From positions 310,001 to 374,000 of the forward strand of contig NZ_CP017297.1 of assembly GCF_001969445.1 (NCBI RefSeq): a DNA stretch of 64,000 nucleotides, given 5' to 3'. Of this stretch, positions 8,587 to 18,595 are shown piece by piece; positions within the stretch are counted from its first letter, which is position 1; every line of letters begins with the position of its first letter. Both the position numbers and the translations under genes were made by a program. This DNA comes from Brachybacterium sp. P6-10-X1 (lineage in GTDB: Bacteria; Actinomycetota; Actinomycetes; Actinomycetales; Dermabacteraceae). The notes under the pieces are model-generated. The model saw only the letters and a program-made list of their open reading frames with translations, was not told the origin of the DNA and searched no databases.

Positions 8587-10500
8587 TCAGCGTGCGGGCC
8601 CGGTCCCGTCGGTGGGCCCCGCGGAGTCGGAGCCGGCCGCGGAGGGGTCCGCGGACGCCCCGGCGGACGGCGCCGACCCGTCGGAGGAGCCGTCACGCCC
8701 CTGCTTCCGGGAGGCGTCCCTGGTCTCCAGTCGCTCCGCGTCCCCGGGAGAGACCTCGACGAGGGTCTCGACGGTGCGCAGTTCGAAGGGCGAGCCGTCG
8801 TGCTTGTCGATCGCCGTGTCCACGGAATCCTCCAGGATGTGCCGGGCCAGACGATTGCGGATCATCAGCGGATCCCTCGCGAGGTCCTTCCAGATCGCCA
8901 CGCACAGCAGCAGCATGACGATGACGAAGGGCAGCGAGGAGACGATCGTGATGTTCTTCAGGCCGTTCAGGGCGGCCGCCGGATCGTTGCCGCCGGCCAG
9001 CAGCATGATCGCTGCCACGGCGCCGGTCGCCACGCCCCAGAAGACGACCATCTTGCGGGTCGGCTCCTCGGCGCCGTGCTGGCTGAGCCCGCCCATGACG
9101 ATGGAGGCCGAGTCCGCGCCGGTGACGAAGAAGATCGCGACCAGCACCACGGCCAGCACCATGAGGATGATGGTGACGAAGCCCGGCACCGGCAGGGTCT
9201 CGAGGGTCTGGAACAGGATCAGGTCGAAGTTGATGTCCGGGACCCCGTCGACGACCTGCGCGAGCATGGCGCCCTCGTCCTGAGCGCGCTCGGCACGCTC
9301 CTGGATGCCGATGGCGCCGCCGCCGAAGATCGAGAACCAGATCAGGGAGACGACGGAGGGGACCAGCAGCACGCCGACGACGAACTGACGGATGGTGCGG
9401 CCGCGCGAGATGCGGCCGATGAACAGACCCACGAAGGGGCACCAGGAGACCCACCATGCCCAGTAGAAGATGGTCCAGGTGCTCATCCACTCGTCCAGCG
9501 ACTGGCCGCCGGCGGCGGAGGTGCGCGAGGCCATCTCCGGCAGATCGTTGATGAAGCCGCCCACCGCGTTGGGGATCACGTTGAGGATGAACAGCGTCGG
9601 ACCGCCGATGAAGACGATCAGGGCCAGGACCACGGCGAGCACCATGTTGATGTTCGAGAGGTACTGGATGCCGCGCTCGATGCCGGAGACGGCGGAGGCC
9701 ACGAAGGCTGCGGTGAGCACCGCGATGATGATCACCAGGATCGGCGAGGTCACGTCGTCCATCAGGCCGACGGACTCGATGCCGCCGCCGATCTGCAGGG
9801 CGCCGAGGCCCAGCGAGCAGGCGGAGCCGAAGAGCGTCGCCAGGATGGCGAGGATGTTGATGACGCGGCCCCCGAGGCCGTCCGAGACGCGCTCACCGAA
9901 CAGCGAGGTGAACATCGAGGAGAACAGCTGCGAGCGGCCGAGCCGAAAGGTTCCGTAGGCCATGCCCAGTCCGACGATCGCGTACATCGCCCACGGGTAC
10001 AGGGTCCAGTGGAACAGCGTCGTGCCGAGCCCGGTGGTCATGGCCTCCGGGGTCGAGCCCTCGACGGTGCCCGGCGGCGGGGACATGTAGAAGAACAGCG
10101 GCTCGCCGACCCCGTAGAAGATGAGACCGATGCCCATGCCGGTCGCGAACATCATCGAGATCCAGGAAGCGGTCCTGAACTGCGGTTCCTCGCCGTCGCG
10201 GCCCAGCGGGATGCGACCGAAGCGGGAGGCGGCGACGATGATCACGAACAGGGTGAAGACGGTTGCTGCGATCACGTACAGCCAGCCGAAGTTGCTCATC
10301 ACGCCGTTCAGGGCGCTGGTGGCGACCGAGCCGAGGCCGGTCGGGGAGATCAGTCCCCAGACCACGAATCCGATGGCGAGGACGCCGGCGATGCCGAAGA
10401 CGATCTTGTCGGTGCCCAGGCGGGGCCTGCGTCGACGCCGGGGTTCTGCGCTGCGGAGATCCGCGAGGAGCTCCTGGGTGGTTTGTGTGTTCTGGCTCAT
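8587..10500 (-). CDS. BCCT-family betaine/choline-type transporter
   Basis: Secondary carrier of the betaine-choline-carnitine transporter family, expected to import a quaternary-ammonium osmolyte with sodium through the inner membrane. 637 residues with about 12 membrane segments between residues 30 and 530. Family marks: the Gly-rich unwound helix FATGMGIGLIFYGVGEPLFF and the Trp-rich segment FYWAWWVSW followed by PFVGLFIGRISRGRTIR. The C-terminal 90 residues are hydrophilic and rich in Ser, Gly, Ala and Asp; in BetP-like carriers such tails sense osmotic stress, but this one is not basic like BetP's. The start ATG (10500) has no good ribosome site. It forms a single-gene transcript between tRNAs and thrS. 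The exact substrate cannot be read from sequence. Confidence 0.93.
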   Translation of the reverse strand: MSQNTQTTQELLADLRSAEPRRRRRPRLGTDKIVFGIAGVLAIGFVVWGLISPTGLGSVATSALNGVMSNFGWLYVIAATVFTLFVIIVAASRFGRIPLGRDGEEPQFRTASWISMMFATGMGIGLIFYGVGEPLFFYMSPPPGTVEGSTPEAMTTGLGTTLFHWTLYPWAMYAIVGLGMAYGTFRLGRSQLFSSMFTSLFGERVSDGLGGRVINILAILATLFGSACSLGLGALQIGGGIESVGLMDDVTSPILVIIIAVLTAAFVASAVSGIERGIQYLSNINMVLAVVLALIVFIGGPTLFILNVIPNAVGGFINDLPEMASRTSAAGGQSLDEWMSTWTIFYWAWWVSWCPFVGLFIGRISRGRTIRQFVVGVLLVPSVVSLIWFSIFGGGAIGIQERAERAQDEGAMLAQVVDGVPDINFDLILFQTLETLPVPGFVTIILMVLAVVLVAIFFVTGADSASIVMGGLSQHGAEEPTRKMVVFWGVATGAVAAIMLLAGGNDPAAALNGLKNITIVSSLPFVIVMLLLCVAIWKDLARDPLMIRNRLARHILEDSVDTAIDKHDGSPFELRTVETLVEVSPGDAERLETRDASRKQGRDGSSDGSAPSAGASADPSAAGSDSAGPTDGTGPAR

Positions 10501-10775
10501 GGGGAACGTGTCGCTCCCGGTGCCTCGTTCGGGCCCGCGAGGACGCCTCCTTCTTAGGGGGTGGGATGTGAAGCCGTCCTACCGTAGCGCCTGCCCCGCG
10601 CAGAGCCGCCTCGACGTGCCTTCGAGAGAGACGCGCCACCCGGAGTGGGCCCGGTCGTCCCCAGCTCGCCGGGGCCGGAATCGTCGCAGCGGCCCGGCCC
10701 CGGATACGATCTCCTACGACGGAAACGAGGACCGGCATCGTCGGCCGGCTCGACCCGAGAACAAGGAGCATCCCC

Positions 10776-12776
10776 GTGGCCCAGATCGCCATCACCCTGG
10801 ACGGTTCACCCCAGCAGCTCGAGGAGGGGACCACGGGCACCACGCTCTTCGAGGGCCGCACCGAGATCGTCGCCCTGCGGATCGACGGCGAGCTGCGGGA
10901 CCTGTCCACCACCGTGGAGGCCGGTGGGGTGGTCGAGGGTGTCGAGCTCTCCAGCCCCGACGGACTGTCGATCCTGCGTCACAGCGCCGCCCACGTCCTC
11001 GCCCAGGCGGTGCAGAAGGCCGATCCCGAGGCGAAGCTCGGCATCGGCCCGCCCATCACGGACGGCTTCTACTACGACTTCGACGTCGCCGAGCCCTTCA
11101 CTCCCGAGTCGCTCAAGGCGCTCGAGAAGGAGATGAATCGGATCATCAAATCGGGGCAGCGCTTCGTCCGCCGCGAGATCTCCGACGACGCCGCCCGCGC
11201 CGAAGAGGCGCATGAGCCCTACAAGCTCGAGCTGATCGGCCTGAAGTCCACCGCCGACGAGGCCGCGGAGGGCGCCGGTGTCGAGGTCGGCGAGGGCGGT
11301 CTGACCATGTACGACAACGTCGACCGCCGCGGCGAGGTGGTGTGGACCGATCTCTGCCGCGGACCTCACCTGCCCACCACGAGACTGATCGGCAACGGTT
11401 TCGCCCTGACCCGCTCCGCCGCCGCCTACTGGCGCGGGAGCGAGAAGAACCCGATGCTGCAGCGCGTCTACGGCACGGCGTGGCCCTCCAAGGAGGAACT
11501 GCGCGCCCATCAGGAGCGGATCGCCGAGGCCGAGCGTCGCGACCATCGCCGGCTCGGCAGCGAGCTGGACCTGTTCTCCTTCCCCGACGAGATCGGCTCC
11601 GGGCTGCCGGTGTTCCACCCCAAGGGCGCGATGATCAAGATGGAGATGGAGGACTACTCGCGCCGCCGCCACGTCGAGGCCGGCTACTCCTTCGTCTCCA
11701 CGCCGCACATCACCAAGAAGCACCTCTTCGAGACCTCCAAGCACCTGGAGTGGTACGCCGACGGCATGTACCCCCCGATGCACGTGGACGAGGAGGTGGA
11801 CGCCGACGGCACCGTGACCAAGCAGGGCCAGGACTACTACCTCAAGCCCATGAACTGCCCGATGCACAATCTCGTCTACAGCTCCCGGGGGCGCTCCTAC
11901 CGGGAACTGCCGCTGCGGCTGTTCGAGTTCGGCAGCGTGTACCGCTACGAGAAGTCCGGGGTGGTGCACGGCCTGACCCGTGCCCGCGGCTTCACCCAGG
12001 ACGACGCGCACATCTACTGCAGCCGGGAGCAGATGAAGGAGGAGATCTCCCGCACCCTCGACTTCGTGCTCGGACTGCTGAAGGACTACGGGCTGGACGA
12101 CTTCTATCTCGAGCTGTCCACCCGAGATCCCGAGAAGTCCGTGGGCGACGAGGCCACCTGGGTCGAGGCGACGGCCACGCTCGAGCAGGTCGCCACCGCC
12201 TCGGGGCTCGACCTGGTTCCCGATGAGGGCGGCGCCGCGTTCTACGGTCCCAAGATCTCCGTGCAGGCCAAGGACGCGATCGGCCGCACCTGGCAGCTCT
12301 CGACCATCCAGCTGGACTTCTTCGAGCCCGAGCTGTTCGAGCTGGAGTACACCGCGCCCGACGGATCGCGGCAGCGCCCCGTGATGATCCACCGCGCCCT
12401 GTTCGGATCCATCGAGCGCTTCTTCGGCGTGCTGCTGGAGCACTATGCCGGAGCGTTCCCCGTATGGCTCGCGCCCGTGCAGGTCGTCGGCGTCCCGGTC
12501 GCCGCCGAATACGTGCCCTACCTCGAGGAGGTCGCGGCGAAGCTTCGCGCCCACGGCGTGCGCGTCGAGGTCGACTCCTCCGACGACCGCATGCAGAAGA
12601 AGATCCGCACCCACACCAAGGAGAAGGTGCCCTACCTGCTCATCGCCGGCGGCGAGGACCAGGCGGGCGGGGCGGTCTCCTTCCGGATGCGGGACGGCAG
12701 CCAGGACAACGGGATCGCCGTCGACGACGCCGTCCAGCGGATCGTCACCGCGATCGCGGACAAGGTGCAGGTGTGA
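10776..12776 (+). CDS. thrS: Threonyl-tRNA synthetase
   Basis: ThrRS (EC 6.1.1.3), 666 residues, full length. It begins with a TGS domain (about 1-60), then the editing domain with HSAAH (69-73), the class II catalytic core, and a C-terminal anticodon-binding domain (about 560-660). Zinc ligands are visible: Cys361 in MNCPMH, His412 in DDAHIY, and a His near 539 in MIHRALFG. The start is GTG with AAGGAG about nine bases upstream. Its stop overlaps the start of the HIT gene (GTGTGA), so the two are coupled, as thrS and Rv2613c are in mycobacteria. No T-box leader is visible upstream. Confidence 0.98.
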   Translation: MAQIAITLDGSPQQLEEGTTGTTLFEGRTEIVALRIDGELRDLSTTVEAGGVVEGVELSSPDGLSILRHSAAHVLAQAVQKADPEAKLGIGPPITDGFYYDFDVAEPFTPESLKALEKEMNRIIKSGQRFVRREISDDAARAEEAHEPYKLELIGLKSTADEAAEGAGVEVGEGGLTMYDNVDRRGEVVWTDLCRGPHLPTTRLIGNGFALTRSAAAYWRGSEKNPMLQRVYGTAWPSKEELRAHQERIAEAERRDHRRLGSELDLFSFPDEIGSGLPVFHPKGAMIKMEMEDYSRRRHVEAGYSFVSTPHITKKHLFETSKHLEWYADGMYPPMHVDEEVDADGTVTKQGQDYYLKPMNCPMHNLVYSSRGRSYRELPLRLFEFGSVYRYEKSGVVHGLTRARGFTQDDAHIYCSREQMKEEISRTLDFVLGLLKDYGLDDFYLELSTRDPEKSVGDEATWVEATATLEQVATASGLDLVPDEGGAAFYGPKISVQAKDAIGRTWQLSTIQLDFFEPELFELEYTAPDGSRQRPVMIHRALFGSIERFFGVLLEHYAGAFPVWLAPVQVVGVPVAAEYVPYLEEVAAKLRAHGVRVEVDSSDDRMQKKIRTHTKEKVPYLLIAGGEDQAGGAVSFRMRDGSQDNGIAVDDAVQRIVTAIADKVQV

Positions 12777-13357
12777 GCGAGACGGACCCTGCAGCCTCTC
12801 CGGAAGGACCCGAGTGGCCTGTCGTCGAGGACGCCGGTGACCTCGTCGGCGTCCCCGACGACACCGAGCGCCTGTGGACCCCGCACCGGATGGCCTACAT
12901 CGGCGGGGAGAACAAACCCGTCGACCCGCACGACGGGGAGCAGTGCCCGTTCTGCGCGGCACCGCGTCGCAACGACGAGGACGGCCTCATCGTCCACCGC
13001 GGCGAGGTCTCCTACGTCGTGCTGAACCTCTACCCGTACAACTCCGGCCACCTGCTCGTGTGCCCGTACCGGCACGTCGCCGATTACACGGAGCTCGATG
13101 ACGACGAGGTGCTTGAGGTCGCCGAGCTGACCCGGACCGCGATGCGCGTCATCCGCGAGGTCTCCGGCCCCGCCGGGTTCAACCTGGGCATGAACCAGGG
13201 TCCGGTGGCGGGGGCGGGAATCGCCGCGCACCTGCACCAGCACGTCGTCCCGCGCTGGATGGGCGACGCGAACTTCCTGCCCGTCGTCGGCCGGACCAAG
13301 GCGATCCCGGTCCTGCTGGCCGACACCCGACGGCTCTACGCCGACGCCTGGCCCTGA
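12773..13357 (+). CDS. HIT-domain protein, AP4A phosphorylase-like
   Basis: Histidine-triad nucleotide-binding protein of 194 residues. The triad HLHQHVV puts His153, His155 and His157 in the catalytic loop; a CPFC pair (58-61) is also present. Position directly behind thrS matches Rv2613c of Mycobacterium tuberculosis, reported as a diadenosine-tetraphosphate phosphorylase, so removal of AP4A made by ThrRS is a reasonable role. The start GTG overlaps the thrS stop by four bases and needs translational coupling. In mycobacteria pgsA follows; here a PrsW-like gene does, so the operon differs. Confidence 0.93.
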   Translation: MSETDPAASPEGPEWPVVEDAGDLVGVPDDTERLWTPHRMAYIGGENKPVDPHDGEQCPFCAAPRRNDEDGLIVHRGEVSYVVLNLYPYNSGHLLVCPYRHVADYTELDDDEVLEVAELTRTAMRVIREVSGPAGFNLGMNQGPVAGAGIAAHLHQHVVPRWMGDANFLPVVGRTKAIPVLLADTRRLYADAWP

Positions 13358-13419
13358 GCTAGCATGACCGAGCCCGCCGAGCGTCCCCGGCGCAGCGTCG
13401 GCCGAGGGAGGAGATCGCC

Positions 13420-14712
13420 GTGATGAGCACGACAGGAGCCCCTCCGCGCCCCGGCCCGGCCGCGTCCGGCCCGACGGACGCCGGCTACGGCTACGACGTC
13501 GACCGTCCCGACCCGCACGCCCCCGGGCGGATGGACGGGACCGGTCCGCGGCGCACGCGCCGGTCCCGGCCCTGGCCCCGCTGGGTGCTGTTCGGCCTGT
13601 CGTTCCTCGCCCTCGCCGGGGGCGCCGTGCTGCTGTACGCCTTCGTCATCCTGCCGCTCGGCTTCGGGACCTCGCTGGTGGCGTTCACCGCCGCCCTGGT
13701 CCCGGTCGCGATCATCCTGGGCGCCGTGTGGTGGATCGACCGCTACACCCCGCAACCGCGCATCTCGCTGATCTACGCCTTCATCTGGGGCGCCGTGGGC
13801 TCGGTGGCGCTGACATTCGTCATCGGCGCGCCGTTCACGGCCTGGATCAGCCCCAGCGAGCCCGATCAGATCACGGCCCAGTTCCTCGGGGCCGCGGTCC
13901 AGGCGCCGGTGGTCGAGGAGGCCATGAAATCCGCCGGACTGATCGGCCTGCTGATCTGGGGCCGCCGGTACATCGCCGGACCCATCGACGGCGTGGTCTA
14001 CGCGGCGCTGATCGGCGGGGGCTTCGCCTTCACCGAGAACATCCTCTACTTCGGCAACTCCTTCCACCAGGCACAGGCCGCCGGCGAGGTCGCCGGGTTC
14101 TGGCAGACCTTCTTCCTGCGCGGCATCCTCTCGCCCTTCGCGCACGTATCCTTCACCGGCCTGTGCGGGCTCGGGCTGGGCATCGCGGCCGAGCGACGCT
14201 CCGTGATGCTCTACTTCGGACTCGGCGCCGGCGGACTCTCCCTGGGCATGATCCTGCACGCCCTGTGGAACGGCTCGAGCTTCTTCCTCCCCGTCGACCC
14301 CGAGAACCCCCTGGCGGGATTCCTGCGCTACTACGTCACGGTGCAGGTGCCGATCTTCCTGATCCTGGTCGGGCTCGTGCTGTTCCTGCGTCTGCGGGAG
14401 CGAAAGATCCTGCGCCGACAGCTGTCCGAGTACGGGCGGGCCGGCTGGTTCGCGCCGGCCGAGGTCGACCTGCTCGTGGCGATGGGAGCACGGCGCCGCG
14501 CGGAGAAGTGGGCGGGCCGTCACGGCGCCGTCGCCCGGATGGGGATGCGCGACCTGATCCGGGCCGCCGTCGAACTGGGCATGGAGCGCCACAGCGTGCT
14601 GCACGGGAAGCCCTCGGCCCGCACCCGCCGGCGCGAGAGCGAGCTGCTCGAACGGATCACCGCCGACCGTCGGTTGATCGGGGCGCTGACGGCCCCCGTC
14701 GTCCGCGGCTGA
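13420..14712 (+). CDS. PrsW-family intramembrane metalloprotease
   Basis: Multi-pass membrane protein (430 residues) of the PrsW family, which in Bacillus cleaves an anti-sigma factor. After a Pro/Gly-rich cytoplasmic N-terminus (about 1-50) there are about eight membrane segments. The putative catalytic set is visible: VVEEAMKS with Glu166-Glu167, FAFTEN, the SPFAHVSF segment and ILHALWNG. A basic helical tail (about 320-430) follows. The start is GTG at 13420 or ATG at 13423, both after a GGGAGGAG ribosome site. Substrate unknown; no anti-sigma gene lies beside it. Confidence 0.88.
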   Translation: MMSTTGAPPRPGPAASGPTDAGYGYDVDRPDPHAPGRMDGTGPRRTRRSRPWPRWVLFGLSFLALAGGAVLLYAFVILPLGFGTSLVAFTAALVPVAIILGAVWWIDRYTPQPRISLIYAFIWGAVGSVALTFVIGAPFTAWISPSEPDQITAQFLGAAVQAPVVEEAMKSAGLIGLLIWGRRYIAGPIDGVVYAALIGGGFAFTENILYFGNSFHQAQAAGEVAGFWQTFFLRGILSPFAHVSFTGLCGLGLGIAAERRSVMLYFGLGAGGLSLGMILHALWNGSSFFLPVDPENPLAGFLRYYVTVQVPIFLILVGLVLFLRLRERKILRRQLSEYGRAGWFAPAEVDLLVAMGARRRAEKWAGRHGAVARMGMRDLIRAAVELGMERHSVLHGKPSARTRRRESELLERITADRRLIGALTAPVVRG

Positions 14713-14804
14713 CGTCCCCCGCGTCCGCGCCGACGGTCGCGCTCGCGGCCGAGCCCGAGACTGCGCCCGCGCCCGGGTGAGCGCCTGCGACCTCCCCGTG
14801 GCCC

Positions 14805-14810
14805 TACAAT
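14805..14810 (+). promoter_or_regulatory. -10 element upstream of yebC-ruvC
   Basis: TACAAT, 46 bp before the yebC ATG. A convincing -35 at 16-18 bp is not visible. It would start the yebC-ruvC transcript. Confidence 0.5.
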
Positions 14811-14856
14811 GGGGCGGCACTGCGCCGGGTCCGGCGCGAGAGTCGTAAGGAGAGAG

Positions 14857-15615
14857 ATGTCAGGGCACTCCAAGTGGGCGACCACCAAGCACAAGAAGGC
14901 CGTCATCGATGCCAAGCGCGGCAAGCTGTTCGCCAAGCTGGTCAAGAACATCGAGGTGGCAGCACGCATGGGCGGCCCTGACCCAGCAGGAAACCCCACT
15001 CTCTACGACGCCATCCAGAAGGCGAAGAAGACCTCGGTCCCCAATGACAACATCGACCGCGCCGTCAAGCGCGGCGGGGGCCTCGACGGCGGCGGCGTCG
15101 AGTACGAGACCCTGATGTACGAGGGGTACGCACCCGGCGGTGTCGCCGTACTCGTCGAGTGCCTCACCGACAACAAGAACCGTGCGGTCTCCGAGGTGCG
15201 GCTGGCCTTCAACCGGGGCGGCGGCAACATGGCCGACTCCGGGTCCGTGTCCTACCTCTTCGAGCGCAGGGGAGTGGTGACGGTGCCCAAGGGCGATCTC
15301 ACCGAGGACAGCCTGCTCGAGGTGGTCCTGGACTCCGGTGCCGAGGAGATCACCGACGAGGGCGATTCCTTCGAGATCCTCTCCGAGGCCACCGACGTGG
15401 TCGCCGTGCGCACCGCGCTGCAGGAGGCCGATATCGACTACGACAGCGCCGAGGCGCAGTTCGTCCCCACCATGCGCACCCCCGTCGACCTCGACGGCGC
15501 CCGGAAGGCGCTGAACCTGATCGACGCGCTCGAGGACAGCGACGACGTCCAGAACGTCTACTCCAACCTCGACGTCCCCGAGGACGTCGCCGCGCAGCTC
15601 GCCGAGGCCGGATGA
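14857..15615 (+). CDS. yebC: YebC/PmpR-family regulatory protein
   Basis: Cytoplasmic YebC/TACO1-family protein, 252 residues, full length. It starts [14 protein letters not shown], nearly invariant in the family, and keeps the [12 protein letters not shown] and MYEGYAPGG motifs. Family members act as transcription regulators, and some aid translation of proline stretches; which applies here is not shown by sequence. The ATG has TAAGGAG at good spacing. Its stop overlaps the ruvC start (ATGA), the common yebC-ruvC-ruvA-ruvB order. Confidence 0.97.
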   Translation: MSGHSKWATTKHKKAVIDAKRGKLFAKLVKNIEVAARMGGPDPAGNPTLYDAIQKAKKTSVPNDNIDRAVKRGGGLDGGGVEYETLMYEGYAPGGVAVLVECLTDNKNRAVSEVRLAFNRGGGNMADSGSVSYLFERRGVVTVPKGDLTEDSLLEVVLDSGAEEITDEGDSFEILSEATDVVAVRTALQEADIDYDSAEAQFVPTMRTPVDLDGARKALNLIDALEDSDDVQNVYSNLDVPEDVAAQLAEAG

Positions 15616-16202
15616 CCCTGCGGGTGCTCGGGGTCGACCCCGGACTGACCCGCTGCGGAATCGGCGTGATCGATTCCGCCGGTGGTCGACGTGCCACGCT
15701 CGTGACCGCCGGGGTGATCCGCTCCTCCCCCCAGGACCCCATCGACCGCAGACTGCTCACGATCGCCCGGGGGCTGCGGGCGGCGCTCGAGGAGCACGGC
15801 CCGGACGTGGTCGCCGTCGAACGCGTCTTCTCCCAGAACAACACCTCGACGGTGATGGGCACCGCCCAGGTCTCCGGCATCGCGATCGTGGAGGCCGCCG
15901 AGCGCGGCATCCCGATCGCGATGCACACCCCCTCCGAGGTCAAGGCCGCGGTCACCGGCAGCGGCCGCGCCGAGAAGAAGCAGATCCAGACCATGCTGGT
16001 GCGCCTGCTCGGACTGGAGGCGCCGCCCCAGCCCGCGGACGCCTCCGACGCGGTCGCGATCGCCCTCACCCAGCTGTGGCGCGGCCCCGGTCCGGTCGCG
16101 CTCGACGCCACCGGTGGGGCGCGCACCAGCGCCCAGGCCGTGTGGGCCCGCGCCGAGCGCACGGCTCGACGCGCCCGGGAGCGCTCCACCTCCCGGCACT
16201 GA
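15612..16202 (+). CDS. ruvC: Holliday junction endonuclease RuvC
   Basis: RuvC resolvase (EC 3.1.21.10), 196 residues. It cuts Holliday junctions delivered by RuvAB. The RNase H-like catalytic residues are all present: Asp9 in GVDPG, Glu70 in AVERVF, Asp143 and Asp146 in PADASDA. The C-terminus is extended by about 30 basic residues beyond the usual end. Translation is coupled to yebC by an ATGA overlap. An SOS box starts on the base after its stop codon, so ruvC itself seems to sit outside the LexA-controlled ruvAB unit. Confidence 0.97.
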   Translation: MTLRVLGVDPGLTRCGIGVIDSAGGRRATLVTAGVIRSSPQDPIDRRLLTIARGLRAALEEHGPDVVAVERVFSQNNTSTVMGTAQVSGIAIVEAAERGIPIAMHTPSEVKAAVTGSGRAEKKQIQTMLVRLLGLEAPPQPADASDAVAIALTQLWRGPGPVALDATGGARTSAQAVWARAERTARRARERSTSRH

Positions 16203-16218
16203 TCGAACACTCGTTCTA
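16203..16218 (+). promoter_or_regulatory. SOS box (LexA operator) before ruvA
   Basis: TCGAACACTCGTTCTA matches the actinobacterial LexA operator TCGAAC-N4-GTTCGA at all but one position. It abuts the ruvC stop and overlaps the ruvA -10 hexamer by two bases, where bound LexA would block RNA polymerase. Confidence 0.85.
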
Positions 16219-16222
16219 CAGT
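16217..16222 (+). promoter_or_regulatory. -10 element of ruvA (leaderless)
   Basis: TACAGT ends six bases before the ruvA GTG start, and no Shine-Dalgarno is present. Transcription would begin at the start codon. Confidence 0.6.
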
Positions 16223-16228
16223 GGTGTC

Positions 16229-16837
16229 GTGATCGCATCCCTGACCGGGCGAGTCGCCCGCATCGACCTCGACTCCCTCGTGCTGGACGTCGGTGGCGTG
16301 GGCTATCTCGTCCGCACCACGCCCCAGGCGCTGAGCTCCACCCGCCACGGCGCCGAGCTGCTCCTGCACACCGAGCTGGTCGTGCGCGAGGACTCGATGA
16401 CGCTGTTCGGCTTCCCCCATCCCGAGGAGGCCGAGACCTTCCGCATCGTGCAGTCCGTCTCCGGCATCGGGCCCCGCACCGCGCTGGCGGTGCTGGCGGT
16501 CCTGGACCCCGAGGAGCTGCGCCGCGCCGTGGCCGAGCAGGACGCCAGGGCCATCACGCGCACTCCCGGCATCGGCCCGAAGGTCGCGAACCGGATGCTG
16601 CTCGAGCTGGGTGGGAAGCTGCCCGCCCCCTCCGGCTCCGCAGCCGGCAGCGGCGAGTCCCCGGTCGCCCCCGCCGCGGGGGTGGACGGGGACGTGGTCG
16701 AGGCCCTGGTGGGCCTGGGCTGGCCGGAGAAGGGCGCCGTCTCCGCGGTCGAGGCGGTCCGTTCCGAGGACGATGCCGTGCCCGAGGCCGCCGATCTGCT
16801 GCGCCGGGCGCTGCGTCGGCTCGGAGGCAGCCGATGA
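16229..16837 (+). CDS. ruvA: Holliday junction DNA helicase subunit RuvA
   Basis: RuvA binds the four-way junction and loads RuvB. 202 residues in three parts: an OB-fold (about 1-62) opening with the family-typical IASLTGRV, a double helix-hairpin-helix domain with VSGIGPRTA and TPGIGPKVA, and a C-terminal RuvB-binding domain (about 150-200) after an Ala/Gly/Pro linker. The GTG start fits the family N-terminus exactly. No ribosome site is present; TACAGT six bases upstream and an overlapping SOS box indicate a leaderless, LexA-repressed transcript. The stop overlaps the ruvB start (ATGA). Confidence 0.97.
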   Translation: MIASLTGRVARIDLDSLVLDVGGVGYLVRTTPQALSSTRHGAELLLHTELVVREDSMTLFGFPHPEEAETFRIVQSVSGIGPRTALAVLAVLDPEELRRAVAEQDARAITRTPGIGPKVANRMLLELGGKLPAPSGSAAGSGESPVAPAAGVDGDVVEALVGLGWPEKGAVSAVEAVRSEDDAVPEAADLLRRALRRLGGSR

Positions 16838-17904
16838 GCCACGAAGACCTCGCGCCCGACGACGACGCATCGTCGCCCTCGGTCACCAACCCCGAATCGG
16901 CACCGCCGGAGCGCACCGCCGAGGCCGCTCTGCGTCCGCGACGCCTCGACGAGTTCGTCGGTCAGCAGGTGGTGCGCGAGCAGCTGTCGCTGGTGCTCGA
17001 TGCCGCGGCCGGGCGCGGTCGCTCGCCCGAGCACATGCTGCTGTCGGGCCCGCCCGGCCTCGGCAAGACGACGCTCGCGATGATCATCGCCGCCGAGCTG
17101 GCCGCGCCGCTGCGCATCACCTCCGGTCCCGCGATCCAGCACGCCGGTGATCTCGCCGCGATCCTGTCCTCGCTCGACGAGGGGGAAGTGCTCTTCATCG
17201 ACGAGATCCATCGCCTCGCCCGGCCGGCCGAGGAGATGCTGTACATCGCGATGGAGGACTTCCGCGTCGACGTCGTCGTCGGCAAGGGGGTCGGGGCGAC
17301 CTCGATCCCGCTGGACCTGCCGCCGTTCACCGTGGTCGGGGCCACGACCCGGGCGGGCCTGCTGCCGGCCCCGCTGCGCGATCGCTTCGGATTCATCGGG
17401 CACCTGGACTTCTATGCTCCCGAGGAGCTGCGCGAGGTCGTGCGGCGTTCGGCCGTCCGCCTGGAGGAGGACCTCGAGGAGGAGGCCGGGATCGAGATCT
17501 CCTCCCGCTCCCGGGGGACGCCACGGATCGCGAACCGCCTGCTGCGGCGGGTGCGCGACTGGGCGCAGGTCAAGGGCGACGGGCGCCTCGACCTCTCGGC
17601 CACCAAGGAGGCCCTGCGCGTCTACGAGGTCGACGACCGCGGACTGGACCGGCTGGACCGTGCGGTGCTCGGCGCGCTGTGCGGGCGTTTCGCCGGCGGG
17701 CCGGTGGGACTGTCCACCCTTGCCGTCGCCGTGGGAGAGGAGACCGAGACCGTCGAGACGATGGTCGAGCCCTACCTGGTGCGCGAGGGGTTCCTGCTGC
17801 GCACCCCCCGTGGTCGCGCCGCCGCCCCGGCGGCCTGGACCCATCTGGGCCTCGAGGCTCCCGAGGGCGGGGGCGGGATCGCCCCGACGCTCGGACGCTT
17901 CTGA
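16834..17904 (+). CDS. ruvB: Holliday junction branch migration ATPase RuvB
   Basis: RuvB (356 residues) is the AAA+ motor that drives branch migration with RuvA. Walker [10 protein letters not shown] (72-80), Walker B FIDEIH (121-126), sensor-1 GATTRAG and the arginine-finger region LRDRFG are intact; a winged-helix DNA-binding domain ends the protein. The first 25 residues are an acidic, Ser/Pro-rich extension typical of actinobacteria. Translation is coupled to ruvA by ATGA. No strong terminator follows before yajC. Confidence 0.98.
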   Translation: MSHEDLAPDDDASSPSVTNPESAPPERTAEAALRPRRLDEFVGQQVVREQLSLVLDAAAGRGRSPEHMLLSGPPGLGKTTLAMIIAAELAAPLRITSGPAIQHAGDLAAILSSLDEGEVLFIDEIHRLARPAEEMLYIAMEDFRVDVVVGKGVGATSIPLDLPPFTVVGATTRAGLLPAPLRDRFGFIGHLDFYAPEELREVVRRSAVRLEEDLEEEAGIEISSRSRGTPRIANRLLRRVRDWAQVKGDGRLDLSATKEALRVYEVDDRGLDRLDRAVLGALCGRFAGGPVGLSTLAVAVGEETETVETMVEPYLVREGFLLRTPRGRAAAPAAWTHLGLEAPEGGGGIAPTLGRF

Positions 17905-17945
17905 GGCACGCACCACCGTCTGTGAAGCCGTCCGGGATCGGCGGG

Positions 17946-17951
17946 TACAGT
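17946..17951 (+). promoter_or_regulatory. -10 element upstream of yajC
   Basis: TACAGT, 79 bp before the yajC start; TGTGAA lies 19 bp upstream as a poor -35. It suggests that yajC-secD-secF has its own promoter after ruvB. Confidence 0.4.
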
Positions 17952-18030
17952 AGAGCGGTCAGTCGTCCGCGGCAGGGCGGTCCCCGAGCACGAGCTCCCG
18001 GTCCCGCCGCTGTCCGCCGAAAGGAATCCT

Positions 18031-18438
18031 GTGGAATCCCTCCTGCCCCTCCTGCTCATCTTCGCGGTCATGATGCTGCCGCTGATGTTCCTCTCCAGCC
18101 GCCAGAAGAAGCAGCAGCAGAAGCAACGTGCGCTGGTCGACCAGCTCGGCGTCGGTGACGAGGTGCGCACGCACTCGGGCTTCTACGGCCTGATCGTCGA
18201 CTCCTTCGACGACGTCGTGGTCCTCGAGTCCGAGGACGGCTCGCAGTCGAAGTGGGCGCGCCAGGCCATCGCGATGGGGGTCGATCCGGTCTCCGACGAG
18301 TCGGAGGGCGACGCCGCGGCGCAGGACGATGCCGCGCAGGACGACACCGCGCAGGACGACACCGCCGAGGAGACGTCCGGCTCGAGCATCCCCGGTGTGA
18401 CGGTCACCGACGAGTCCGAGGATCGTCGCGACCGCTGA
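18031..18438 (+). CDS. yajC: Preprotein translocase accessory subunit YajC
   Basis: Small inner-membrane partner of SecDF, 135 residues. One N-terminal membrane helix (about 3-22) is followed by a basic QKKQQQKQR stretch and the conserved VGDEVRTHSGFYG motif. The C-terminal third is very acidic and carries three AQDDA/T repeats, encoded by 15-bp tandem repeats at about 18319-18363; this part is low in complexity and probably disordered. The start is GTG after AAAGGAA. It lies upstream of secD and secF, the usual order. Confidence 0.95.
   Translation: MESLLPLLLIFAVMMLPLMFLSSRQKKQQQKQRALVDQLGVGDEVRTHSGFYGLIVDSFDDVVVLESEDGSQSKWARQAIAMGVDPVSDESEGDAAAQDDAAQDDTAQDDTAEETSGSSIPGVTVTDESEDRRDR
18319..18363 (+). 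repeat. 15-bp tandem repeat inside yajC
   Basis: Three units of the pattern GC(G/C)GCGCAGGACGA(T/C) in frame, encoding AQDD repeats in the acidic tail. Such repeats can change copy number by slippage without breaking the frame. Confidence 0.7.
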
Positions 18439-18595
18439 TCGCTGCGACCGAGGTCCGCTGCGACCATGGATCGCGGCGTCCACTGACCGCGACGGCCGCC
18501 GAATATCGATCTCGCCGGTCACCGAGGGTGCCCGCACCCGTGCTCGTGAGCAGCTGCTCACCCTACCCTGCCCGTCGTCCTGAGGAATTCCCGCC

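Noticed and set aside
10501-10775. T-box or other riboswitch before thrS
   Set aside because: The T-box core AGGGTGGNACCGCG is absent, and no stem I/antiterminator layout is visible. The same holds for the hisS and aspS leaders.
13420-14712. PrsW-like protease with a local anti-sigma target
   Set aside because: No anti-sigma or sigma gene adjoins it; the neighbours are a HIT protein and YebC. Only family membership is supported.
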